From Clostridium senegalense JC122 (GTDB lineage: Bacteria > Bacillota > Clostridia > Clostridiales > Clostridiaceae), in the NCBI RefSeq assembly GCF_000285575.1, contig NZ_HE611052.1, positions 86,996-122,863 on the forward strand: a stretch of 35,868 nucleotides of DNA, given 5' to 3'. Made by a program: the position numbers and the translations under genes. Shown here one piece after another: positions 15,170 to 23,344 of this stretch (its first letter is position 1; each line of letters starts with the position of its first letter). The notes under the pieces are model-generated. The model made no database searches. It was given only the letters and a program-made list of their open reading frames with translations, and had not been told where the DNA came from.

Positions 15170-15601
15170 TTATTGTCTTTTACTTTTTTCATAATTCAAT
15201 GCTTTTTTAAATAAAAATGACTGTACTGCTGGATAAGTTAAATTCTTCGGTAAAGTGTCAAAAAATTCTATATCTTCAACTTCTAACTTTTCCATTTCAT
15301 CTAATTCATCTATTTTAGCATAAAATAACTGACCTAAAAATTCATTTTCATCTTCCACTACTGAGCACATGCACACTGGAGATATTTGAAATTTTTTAGC
15401 TCCAACTGTTTTCATTAACTCTTTTTCTGCATATTTTTCAATATGTTCATTACTTTCATGATATCCACATGGAATCCTCCATGTACTTTCATTTTTATCT
15501 TTTATAAAAACCCAGTGGTCTTTATACTTTGCAACTATTGCTGCAAAGGATATTTTTTTGTTGTCTATATGGTGTACATTATAAAATTTAACTTTTGTCA
15601 T
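15170..15601 (-). CDS. Nudix-fold protein with degenerate catalytic box
   Basis: This 143-residue protein has the Nudix fold layout (AAIVAKYKDHWVFIKDK, then WRIPCGYHESNEHIEKYAEKE). The catalytic GX5EX7REUXEEXGU box reads G-x5-E-x7-KELMKTVGA, so the metal-binding EE pair is K and T. It is probably not a standard Nudix hydrolase and may bind a nucleotide or have drifted in function. I place the start at the ATG at 15601, eight bases after AAAGGAG; a TTG two codons earlier is too close to the SD. A near-perfect 24-bp palindrome lies about 45 bases upstream. Confidence 0.8.
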   Translation of the reverse strand: MTKVKFYNVHHIDNKKISFAAIVAKYKDHWVFIKDKNESTWRIPCGYHESNEHIEKYAEKELMKTVGAKKFQISPVCMCSVVEDENEFLGQLFYAKIDELDEMEKLEVEDIEFFDTLPKNLTYPAVQSFLFKKALNYEKSKRQ

Positions 15602-15643
15602 ATTCAAAACTCCTTTTACATTAGTTTAAATAGTTTCTCAATA

Positions 15644-15667
15644 TATAGCCTTAAATTTAAGACTATA
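15644..15667. promoter_or_regulatory. 24-bp near-perfect palindrome before Nudix-like gene
   Basis: TATAGCCTTAAA faces TTTAAGACTATA with one mismatch, 43 bases upstream of the Nudix-like start. A possible promoter (TTGGAC, 17 bases, TAAATT) overlaps it on the minus strand. It could be an operator or a leader hairpin; the assignment is uncertain. Confidence 0.4.
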
Positions 15668-15805
15668 TTAAAGCTTGTCCAAAATAATAACAAACTTTTA
15701 AGCTTGCTATACTAATTTATAAAACCACCTCTTTATTTTAAATTTTCTTATTTTTATTATTTTAACACAATATTAAGAATTTTAAAAATTTATTTTATAA
15801 AAAAA

Positions 15806-15833
15806 GATTGCTTTATTCAAAAATAAAGCAATC
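15806..15833 (-). terminator. Intrinsic terminator
   Basis: GATTGCTTTAT pairs with ATAAAGCAATC over six bases, followed by seven T on the minus strand. It lies about 230 bases downstream of the Nudix hydrolase stop, which implies a long 3' region or a lost gene between. Confidence 0.8.
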
Positions 15834-16061
15834 AAAATTAAAGTTATTTTGGGAATTTATATAAACCTTTTAAGGCTTTTTATATATTTAGTATACTACA
15901 AATATGCCTTAATAAACATATTTTAAAGAAAATATTCACAAATATTTAAATTTTAGATAATATTCTTTGAATAATATATGAAATTATCTATTAAAAAATT
16001 TAATTCATCAATAAATAATTCAAATAATACATTTTAATAATCCTATTGTATCATAATGATT
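15834..16061 (-). other. Gene-free stretch with a possible gene remnant
   Basis: Between the Nudix hydrolase stop and the terminator, one minus-strand frame (about 15951-16028) reads VLFELFIDELNFLIDNFIYYSKNII and then a stop. It has protein-like composition but no start codon with SD. It may be the tail of a decayed gene. Nothing else is visible here. Confidence 0.3.
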
Positions 16062-16520
16062 TTAATTTAAAATATCAGCTATATATGTTTCTATAAACAA
16101 CCTATGACTTTTAACCATATCCTTTGGCAAATCATTTATACTAAAAAACTCTAATGCACTTCCCTCATTTTCATTCAATATTAATTTTCCTTGAAAATCA
16201 TATGTATAATATACTGCGTTAACTAAGTAAAATTCATCTTTATTGGGAAGCTTTAAATGAAATTCTTTTCCTGAAAATACTTTTAAAAACTTTAAATTAT
16301 CAATCTTTAATCCTGTTTCTTCAAATACTTCTCGTTTACCTGTTTCTTCTAAAGATTCGCCAAGTTCCATTAATCCCCCTGGTAATCCCCATAATTTTTG
16401 GGGACAAATTCTTTTTTGTAATAAAATACTATTATTTTTATCTATAATTAAAACAGAAACCCCATTTAATATAACAGGTTTATGGCCAATTAAACTTCTT
16501 AACTCTTCTATATACCCCAT
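16062..16520 (-). CDS. Nudix hydrolase
   Basis: This 152-residue hydrolase has a complete Nudix box: GGLMELGES followed by LEETGKREVFEETGL, matching GX5EX7REUXEEXGU at every key position. It should cleave a nucleoside diphosphate linked to another group, such as a damaged nucleotide or a sugar nucleotide; the exact substrate is not readable. The N-terminal part (GVSVLIIDKNNSILLQKR) is the usual first strand pair. SD AGGAGG lies close before the ATG. It contrasts with the degenerate Nudix-like protein 460 bases away. Confidence 0.93.
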   Translation of the reverse strand: MGYIEELRSLIGHKPVILNGVSVLIIDKNNSILLQKRICPQKLWGLPGGLMELGESLEETGKREVFEETGLKIDNLKFLKVFSGKEFHLKLPNKDEFYLVNAVYYTYDFQGKLILNENEGSALEFFSINDLPKDMVKSHRLFIETYIADILN

Positions 16521-16744
16521 TTTTACCTCCTAATTATATATTATCCACTTTTTCTTAATGTTTCTTTAAATATCAATATATCACATTACTTGTACATTTT
16601 AGACTAATATCTTAAAATAAAACTATAGAAAATGTAAAAATAGAAATTATTTAAATATTCAAAGTATATATTCTATAATATACAGTTTTTAATTAACTAT
16701 TAAATGTATTTTAAATCTAAATAATAATGGTTGGAGATGATTTT

Positions 16745-17260
16745 ATGGAAAAAGGATATATTCATATTTATACTGGAAATGGTAAAGGAAAAACAACAGC
16801 AGCATTAGGTGTTGCTGTAAGGGCAGTATGTGCAGGAAAAAAAGTTTTTTTCGGTCAATTTGTAAAAGGCATGAAATATAATGAAGTAAAATGTGAAGAC
16901 TATTTACCTAATATAAAATTTAAACAATTTGGTCGCAGATGTTTTATAAATGAAGGTCCTGAAAAAGAGGATATAGATATAGCTATTAATGGTCTAAAAG
17001 AAATTGAAGCCATTATCTTAAGTAAAGAATATGATGTAATCGTTATGGATGAAATTACAATAGCATTGTATTTTCAACTATTAAACATAGAAGATGTTTT
17101 AAAAGTACTTAAAAATAAACCCTATGAAACAGAATTAATTTTAACCGGTAGATATGCTCAAAAAGAATTACTAGATATAGCTGATCTTATTACAGAAATG
17201 AAAGAAGTTAAACATTATTATTATGATGGTGTTTTATCAAGAGATGGAATAGATAAATAA
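16745..17260 (+). CDS. cobO: Corrinoid adenosyltransferase (CobA/CobO/BtuR family)
   Basis: This 171-residue cytosolic enzyme transfers the 5'-deoxyadenosyl group of ATP to cob(I)alamin or cob(I)yrinic acid diamide, making the coenzyme form. It has the modified P-loop TGNGKGKTTAALG near residue 10, FFGQFVKGMKYNE, the Walker B-like VIVMDEITIAL and LTGRYA, all typical of the BtuR family. The ATG at 16745 follows GGAG by nine bases; an ATG six codons upstream lacks an SD and is rejected. It is not next to other B12 genes and shows no riboswitch upstream, but the window also carries a B12 importer, so it probably activates scavenged corrinoid. Confidence 0.93.
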   Translation: MEKGYIHIYTGNGKGKTTAALGVAVRAVCAGKKVFFGQFVKGMKYNEVKCEDYLPNIKFKQFGRRCFINEGPEKEDIDIAINGLKEIEAIILSKEYDVIVMDEITIALYFQLLNIEDVLKVLKNKPYETELILTGRYAQKELLDIADLITEMKEVKHYYYDGVLSRDGIDK

Positions 17261-17266
17261 GTAATA

Positions 17267-17301
17267 AAAGGTGTCTTAAATTAGATAAGACACCTTTTTT
17301 T
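17267..17301. terminator. Bidirectional terminator
   Basis: AAAGGTGTCTTA pairs with TAAGACACCTTT, with seven T on the plus strand and an A/T tract on the other. It lies between the convergent corrinoid adenosyltransferase and DUF6398 genes. Confidence 0.92.
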
Positions 17302-17320
17302 ATGTTAAAAATAAATTTAA

Positions 17321-18060
17321 TTAATTGCTTTTTACAGGAAATTGAATTATTTTACATTTTTGTCGTGAAAAATAATTTTCATCATTTAACGAGAATAAGA
17401 TTTCTTCCATATCTGACAAGTTGTTTATTTTGGTAATATTCTCACTGTCAATTAAGTCTAATTCATCTTCATCTTGAAGAATCTCTATAAGAGTATTTAA
17501 ATCTAATATCTCTTCAAGACTTTCTCCTGATAATTCCTGATGAAAAAATTTTTCATCTTTTAAATCATCACAATTAGGAATGTAATCAAAAAGTTTTTTT
17601 CTAATGCTTTTTCTTGTATGTTTTTTGAAGAATATCTAATATCTGTTATAAAACCATCTAAGTTTATTAACCATGTTAATGGATTTTTTTCAATATTACT
17701 TGGTAGAGTCCATTTAATATCCAACAATGTAATATTTAAAATTTCACAAATCTCATTATACCTTTTTGCTATTGATGAACTTGATACATTAAATATAGAA
17801 AATAAATCCTTTACTTTCATATACGGTTTTTCATTAGAATCAAATAAAAAATTAATTTTACCTATAACATATACAATAGCACAAGCCCATACATTAGATT
17901 TCCCTCTTAAAACTTTTTTCCAATTTTTTCTACACAAACTTTCCAATAATTTAGAAGAAAAGTTACTATATTCTTCATCTAAATATTTTATAGCAAATTC
18001 TTCTATAATTTTTTCTATTTCATAATATCTCTGTTCCGCTTCTTTCGGTATAACCGCCAT
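17321..18060 (-). pseudogene. DUF6398 family protein, broken by one frameshift
   Basis: The first 155 residues match DUF6398 (from memory): an N-terminal helical region, GKSNVWACAIVYVIGKINFLFD, a helix-turn-helix-like stretch (VKDLFSIFNVSSSSIAKR) and the WTLPSNIEKNPLTWLI motif. The frame stops early after EKNFLITFLIVMI. In the -1 frame from the A7 run at 17594-17600 an acidic tail continues (LFDYIPNCDDLKDEKFFHQ) for about 90 residues to TAA 17321-17323. One extra A restores 246 residues. The break point reads GAA AAA AAC, an A AAA AAC heptamer in phase. SD AAAGGAG precedes the ATG. Function unknown. Confidence 0.8.
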
Positions 18061-18231
18061 AAAAATATCTCCTTTTAAAAATACTTCACTATAAAAATGT
18101 AAACTATTTATAAGAAAAAATCAAATGTTATATTTTAAATTTAACTTAGCTTACTAATTATTAATAAGTTAAAATACTTTTTAATAACTTTCTTATTCAT
18201 TCTCCGTAACAAATATTATATTGAATAATTT

Positions 18232-18275
18232 TAAAGGACACCCCTTAATTTATTATATTATGAGATGCCCTTTTT
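18232..18275. terminator. Terminator hairpin after mprF
   Basis: AAAGGACACCCCTTAAT pairs, with several G-U pairs on the minus strand, with a partner ending GAGATGCCCTTT. A T-tract follows on the plus strand. It lies between mprF and the DUF6398 gene's upstream region. Confidence 0.6.
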
Positions 18276-18303
18276 ATTAAAATTTTAATATTTTTTATAA
18301 AAA

Positions 18304-20835
18304 TTAATCTTCTTTTGGTGCTTCTGCTACTAACTTTGCTAAATCAACTATTATCGACGGCAAGTTAGAATTAGCTGGATATGCCAAATACCTTCCACAC
18401 CATATTGGATCAAACTTTTCTTTATATTTTCTTAATCCTTTAAAACTATAAACTTTATTTCCATAAGTAAATACATATCTACCCATTCTTTCTTTTACTT
18501 TTGAATACTTATTAACTCCTACATTTGAAAGTGGTGCCATACCTAAATTAAAATATTCATATCCTTCATTTATGGCCCAATTAATAAATGAGTAGAATAC
18601 AGCATCCATAGTTCCATTAGGAGGATTTGGTATTAATCTCATAAGATCGATACCTACAGTTTTATCATCATAAACTGGCAACAATGTAGCAAAACCTATA
18701 ATCTCTCCTTCATGTTTCACTACTCCTATTGGTGTTAAACTCATATATTCCTTATTAAACCACCCTAGAGAAAATCCCTTTTCTTTTCTGTCCCCAAGCC
18801 ATTTATCAGATATTTCTTTTAGTTTACTAAAAAACTCATCATCGAAAGGAGGGTTTATCATTTCAAATTCAAAAAGTCCTTTTTCTATCCTATTTTTTAT
18901 ATACCTTAAATCAGCTTTCTTTTTACCATTTAAATTAAAACCTTCTAATTTTACGAAAGCTTCTTCTCCTAACTTAAAGAAATTGTACCCATTTTCATGA
19001 TATAACGGTAAATTTTCTTCATTTATTTCATAAAATACAGGTGTCATATTGTTTTTATCTGCAAAAGCTCTAAATTCACCAATAGCTTTTTTAAATAAAG
19101 ATTTATCACCTATCGGATCACCTAATGCTATCATTTTATTATCGTATATTCTAAATCCAATAATAACCTTATTATCTGCAGCATAAAATAAACTCTTATC
19201 TTTTAAAAATAATAAATGTGTTTTACAATTGCCATCATATTTTTTTAAAAACTCTTTAAGTTTTTCTAAATCATCATCATTTGCATATTCAAATTCAATT
19301 TTCTTAACAGCTAAAAAATGTATTATAAGTACAATAACTAATAAAATTAAAAAATAACTAGTCATCATCTTAGGTGTATACATAAAGTTCTTTACCACTG
19401 GCTTATATGGTATAAATGCTAGTGAATTATTTATTACAAAATATATAAACCCATAAAATAAGCTCATTATTAAAACTATTGAAGTGTATAAAATAGCATT
19501 TTTAATTTCAAGCGGTGAATTTTCTCTATAAAATCTATCTTTAGATAAATATAATAAAAATGCTATAACTCCTAAAAGACTTGATGCTTCTATATTTAAT
19601 CCTTTTATAAAAGATAACAATGAACCTAGTATTAAAAGAATTATTGTTACATTATACGCACCTTTTACCTTATCTAATATACCTTTTGATAGTATTATTA
19701 AAATAAATCCTATACCTATAACCGTAACTTCAGAGAATTGAAGCATTGGTACACTTAAAAACTTTCTAACTATCCTAACCCTAGCAGGAAAGTTTGGTAA
19801 TATAGAAGAAAGTATTAAAACTATTCCACTAAAAAATATTAATCCTGATAAAGCTTTTATACCAAACTCATTTATAAGTGCTAAATTATTTTTATTTTTT
19901 TTCGACCTTTTAGCATTTAATAACTCACCTACTATTAAGAACATGGATAAAAGCCATGGAATCAAGTAATAAAATATTCTAAAAAGTAACATACCTACTA
20001 TTATTCCTGAACTACTTATATTAAATAATTTAAAACCATAAATACAAGCTAAATCGAATGAACCTATACCTCCAGGTATAAAACTACAAACACCTATTGT
20101 AATTGCTAAGGAAAATACTGCTAAGCTTTCAAAATAAGATGCTTCAGGTGCAAAGTAATGTATTAGTCCTGCAAAAAATATTCCTGCAACTATCCATTCT
20201 AAAACTGCTACTAAAACCATTTTTACTTTACTTTTTAATGGCATAGTTATAGCTATGCTATCCTTAAACTTATCTCTTATATATGGAATTTTATCAATAC
20301 TTAAATATAGCGGTATATATAATGATATTAATATGGCTAAAATAACATAAAATTTATTATCTAATTTTACTATAAAATTAAAATTCAATAATATAAGACC
20401 TGAAAGTCCTGTAAGAGTTGTCATCCATATAGTGAAGGTCATATTAACAGCTTCTTTTGTTGATACACCTTCCTTTTTATAAAACGCAGTTCTTAACCCA
20501 CCACCGGCTATTCCACCAGCTCCAATAAAATTATTAGTGGTATTTGACATCCAAGAAATTTTAAATATTTTCTTTTTATTTACATCTATATTTAATTCTT
20601 TACATAAAACTAAATCATATAATGTAGTAACAGCTACTGCTATCAGTCCCATTATAAATACTACTAAAATTGTTGAGTTTTTTTCTTGCTTTAAAATATG
20701 TAACGCTTCAATAAGGTTTAAATTTTTCAGTTCTCCTTTTAATGCAAACAATACTAAAGCTAATACTAAAAAACCTATTACTGCTTTTAAAACAGTAATC
20801 TTAGATTTTTCCCAAGTTTCTCTATATTTGTCCAA
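18304..20835 (-). CDS. mprF: MprF: lysyl-phosphatidylglycerol synthase/flippase
   Basis: This 843-residue integral membrane enzyme adds an amino acid (usually lysine) from aminoacyl-tRNA to phosphatidylglycerol and flips the product outward, lowering negative surface charge and resistance-relevant peptide binding. The N-terminal half has about a dozen or more membrane spans with the flippase signatures NNFIGAGGIAGGGLRTAFYKKEG and IPGGIGSFDLACIYGF. The C-terminal 300 residues are the cytosolic GNAT-fold synthase (DUF2156), with VIGFRIYDNKMIALGDPIGD and late PNPPNGTMDAVFY and YFNLGMAPL. Length is normal. The start is TTG, about ten bases after AGGGGTG. Two TTACA-N4-TGTAA boxes lie about 130-175 bases upstream, one against a likely -35. 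Confidence 0.93.
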   Translation of the reverse strand: MDKYRETWEKSKITVLKAVIGFLVLALVLFALKGELKNLNLIEALHILKQEKNSTILVVFIMGLIAVAVTTLYDLVLCKELNIDVNKKKIFKISWMSNTTNNFIGAGGIAGGGLRTAFYKKEGVSTKEAVNMTFTIWMTTLTGLSGLILLNFNFIVKLDNKFYVILAILISLYIPLYLSIDKIPYIRDKFKDSIAITMPLKSKVKMVLVAVLEWIVAGIFFAGLIHYFAPEASYFESLAVFSLAITIGVCSFIPGGIGSFDLACIYGFKLFNISSSGIIVGMLLFRIFYYLIPWLLSMFLIVGELLNAKRSKKNKNNLALINEFGIKALSGLIFFSGIVLILSSILPNFPARVRIVRKFLSVPMLQFSEVTVIGIGFILIILSKGILDKVKGAYNVTIILLILGSLLSFIKGLNIEASSLLGVIAFLLYLSKDRFYRENSPLEIKNAILYTSIVLIMSLFYGFIYFVINNSLAFIPYKPVVKNFMYTPKMMTSYFLILLVIVLIIHFLAVKKIEFEYANDDDLEKLKEFLKKYDGNCKTHLLFLKDKSLFYAADNKVIIGFRIYDNKMIALGDPIGDKSLFKKAIGEFRAFADKNNMTPVFYEINEENLPLYHENGYNFFKLGEEAFVKLEGFNLNGKKKADLRYIKNRIEKGLFEFEMINPPFDDEFFSKLKEISDKWLGDRKEKGFSLGWFNKEYMSLTPIGVVKHEGEIIGFATLLPVYDDKTVGIDLMRLIPNPPNGTMDAVFYSFINWAINEGYEYFNLGMAPLSNVGVNKYSKVKERMGRYVFTYGNKVYSFKGLRKYKEKFDPIWCGRYLAYPANSNLPSIIVDLAKLVAEAPKED

Positions 20836-20963
20836 AAAAATTTCACCCCTAATTCTAAAATATACACATTCATGTATATCAAATAATAATTTAAATTTAA
20901 AATATATTATTATAAATATATTATGATAATAAATATACTATCATATTCACATATACATTTAAG

Positions 20964-21009
20964 TTACAAAAGTGTAATATCTGTATCAAATTAGCTTACA
21001 CTTCTGTAA
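20964..21009 (-). promoter_or_regulatory. Paired TTACA-N4-TGTAA operator candidate of mprF
   Basis: Two copies of the inverted half-site motif TTACA-N4-TGTAA occur at 20964-20977 and 20996-21009, 32 bases centre to centre, about three helical turns. Read towards mprF, the nearer box ends in TTGTAA, which can serve as a -35 for TATGAT 18 bases on. The spacing pattern resembles the TnACA-N4-TGTAA sites described for BceR-type response regulators that answer antimicrobial peptides. No such regulator is encoded in this window. The two boxes could also pair as a 14-base stem. Confidence 0.55.
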
Positions 21010-21222
21010 TTTATGTTTTCAAATTGGTAATTCTAAATATATTTCAATAAAAGTAAAAATTATATGCTTATCTATTGCAGATTTTAAATGTGTATTAATG
21101 CCTATATACAGTATATATATATTGTATATATTAGTCAACTTAACTTTTTCTTACATATTTCTTATAAAAACTTAAATTAATTTCCCTATTACCGTTAAAT
21201 ATTTAATTTTATTTATAAAAAA

Positions 21223-21248
21223 GATTTTCTAATTGATTTCAGAAAATC
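21223..21248 (-). terminator. Terminator after HD-GYP gene
   Basis: GATTTTCT pairs with AGAAAATC over a 10-base loop, and six T follow on the minus strand, 28 bases beyond the HD-GYP stop. The stretch 20836-21220 otherwise holds only the mprF upstream region, an AT palindrome near 21105-21128 and no gene. Confidence 0.8.
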
Positions 21249-21276
21249 CTTTCATAATATATGATTTTAATAAATT

Positions 21277-22379
21277 TTATTTAGTACTACTCTCGTTGAT
21301 TATGATTCTATTTATATTTAAACTAGTATCCTTTTTTAAATCTTTAAACCCATCTTTACATAGTACTAAAGGCTTAGTAATATTATTTAAATCCATTTGA
21401 ACTACTTTAGCAATTTCACCGCTACTAAGTTCTATATATTCTCCTATATAGTAATTACTTATATTATTTATAAATATCTCACATAGACTATAATCAAGCT
21501 TTGCTATACTTTCTTCATGTATTATTTTTAATGCTGTAAAAGGGTCTGTTCTTTTCTTATATACTCTATCAGAGTTTATAGCATCAAAAACATCTGCTAT
21601 AGCTATTATTTTTGCAAAACTATGAATTTTATTACCTTTTATGCCTAGAGGATACCCTGAACCATCTATTCTTTCATGATGCATTAATATTCCAAATTTT
21701 ATATCATCCTTTAAATAAGGCATATCTTTTACTAAATTATAAGATACTATTGGATGGTTTTTAATAATTTTTATTTCTTTGCTTGTAAGATTACCTTTTT
21801 TTAAAAGAAGCTCCTGATTCAAGGCATATTTTCCATAATCATGAAGCATAGCAGCTCTCATAAGCAATATTAATTTAGTATCATTAAGATTCATCCACTT
21901 TCCTAAAAGTAGCGATAATAATGTTACATTTACAGAATGTGTAAATATACTATCTTCTCCACTTCCATTTAATAATATATTTTTAATCATAATCCGTGGT
22001 GAATTTAATTCTTCTAATATTTTTTACAAAATATAGTTACATCGCTTATATTATTTTTATTAGTAAAATTTAAAGTATTAAATATATTGGTCAATCTATT
22101 AGAATATATTTTTATATTTCTTTCTGCCTCTTTCAAACTTTCATTTTCTTTTATGATATCTTTTTCATCTAAATTATAAAACTCTTTAATAAAACTCTTT
22201 TCTGTTTTAATTAATATAGGGTTTTCCATATAAACTTCTCTTAATTTTCTAGCTATTTCCTCTGTTATTTTAGTTCCCTTTTTAACTAAAACCATATCAT
22301 CAACTATTATATCTTCTTTAGTAAAACCATCTAATTTAATTTTATTTTTGTTATCTTGCAAATCCGCAATATTACTCAT
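21277..22379 (-). pseudogene. HD-GYP domain phosphodiesterase, broken by one frameshift
   Basis: Two frames form one HD-GYP protein, a family that degrades cyclic di-GMP or related dinucleotides. The N-terminal piece (22014-22379, SD GGGGGG) is a family-typical DUF3391-like/regulatory region ending FCKKY. The C-terminal piece holds the metal-site residues: HSVN, the HD of MLHDYGKYALNQ, NHP, HHERIDGSGYP and ADVFDAINSDR, then a short beta-rich tail. Adding one A to the A6 run at 22020-22025 joins them as ILEELNSPRIMIKN and gives 367 residues. The second piece has no SD at its ATG, so it is unlikely to be a separate gene. The catalytic set looks intact, so a working product is possible if the shift is an artefact or is bypassed. 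Confidence 0.85.
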
Positions 22380-22519
22380 ATTATCCCCCCATATCTATAT
22401 TAACTTTATAGCATATTAAAGATATTTATACAATTATTTATATATATCAAATTCCAACAAAATATGAACATAATTATAATACTTATTTTTCATGAAAGTT
22501 ATTATTATAGAATATAAAA

Positions 22520-22563
22520 AAACTGTATCAAAGCAAAAATACAACTTGCTTTTGATACAGTTT
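22520..22563 (-). terminator. Terminator after 157-residue unknown gene
   Basis: A stem of about 15 base pairs (AAACTGTATCAAA-GC with GC-TTTTGATACAGTTT) has a 13-base loop and seven T on the minus strand. Confidence 0.9.
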
Positions 22564-22582
22564 CTATTACTTAATTTACAAA

Positions 22583-23056
22583 CTACATCCCAACGGACAT
22601 CTTAAATAATTCATTTTCCTTATCTTCAATATATTTGCATAAATCTTTAAAATCTTGAAGCCAATGAATTTTTGAAAGCTCTCTTAAATCTATAACCACT
22701 CCTGTTGACTTATGTCTTATAAATTCCATATTATATATTGGCGTAACTATAAAGCCTCTTTTACAATCATATATGCAAGATTCAAATTTTTCCCAATTGT
22801 TTTCAAAATATTTCGTCTTAGCAAAACATAATCTATATAAATGAAAAACCATTCCTAATGTAGATGATTTTTTTGCAAACTTATGACTAAAGCATTCCTG
22901 TACAGGATATTTTTCTTGCACTCTCTCCCAATATAATTTTTTATTGGTACTCAACCCGTACTTATCTATTACTTTACACTTTTCTTCCCCTAATTCCTCT
23001 CTCATAATTTTTTCTCTTTCAGTGTCGTCTAATGTCCTTAATAAATCATTGTTCAA
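22583..23056 (-). CDS. Conserved-looking hypothetical protein
   Basis: This 157-residue soluble protein belongs to no family I recognise. It has four cysteines (near residues 27, 54, 77 and 94-98), many aromatics in the middle (FHLYRLCFAKTKYFENNWEKF), and a strand-rich section FIVTPIYNMEFIRHKSTGVVIDLREL. No signal peptide or membrane segment is seen. It starts with TTG at 23056, eight bases after a perfect AGGAGG, and is followed by a strong terminator, so it is a real single-gene transcript. It is divergent from the chemoreceptor gene. Confidence 0.75.
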   Translation of the reverse strand: MNNDLLRTLDDTEREKIMREELGEEKCKVIDKYGLSTNKKLYWERVQEKYPVQECFSHKFAKKSSTLGMVFHLYRLCFAKTKYFENNWEKFESCIYDCKRGFIVTPIYNMEFIRHKSTGVVIDLRELSKIHWLQDFKDLCKYIEDKENELFKMSVGM

Positions 23057-23344
23057 AGCGAAAACCTCCTAAAAGAAATTAAGAATATCTTTTCTTATCT
23101 TAATATTAATAATATTCTAACAATTTTTCCAATAGAAAGTATCTATAGTTATATATAAAACTATTCGATTATTAAATATATAAATCATTATCAACAAAAT
23201 TTTCATTTTTAAATACATTTATATCATTTTTTGTATTATTATATAATTATTTGACTTTTTATAGTATTATAAACTTATATTACATAATTTAAACTCTTAT
23301 TTTAACTTAATTATAATTAAACTTTAATATTGGAGGAGAACGTT

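Noticed and set aside
21105-21128. AT-only palindrome TATACA...TGTATA
   Set aside because: It is composed almost entirely of alternating A and T, so chance self-complementarity is likely.
23330-23344. TTG start for the chemoreceptor
   Set aside because: The TTG is inside the SD sequence itself; the ATG at 23345 is correctly spaced.
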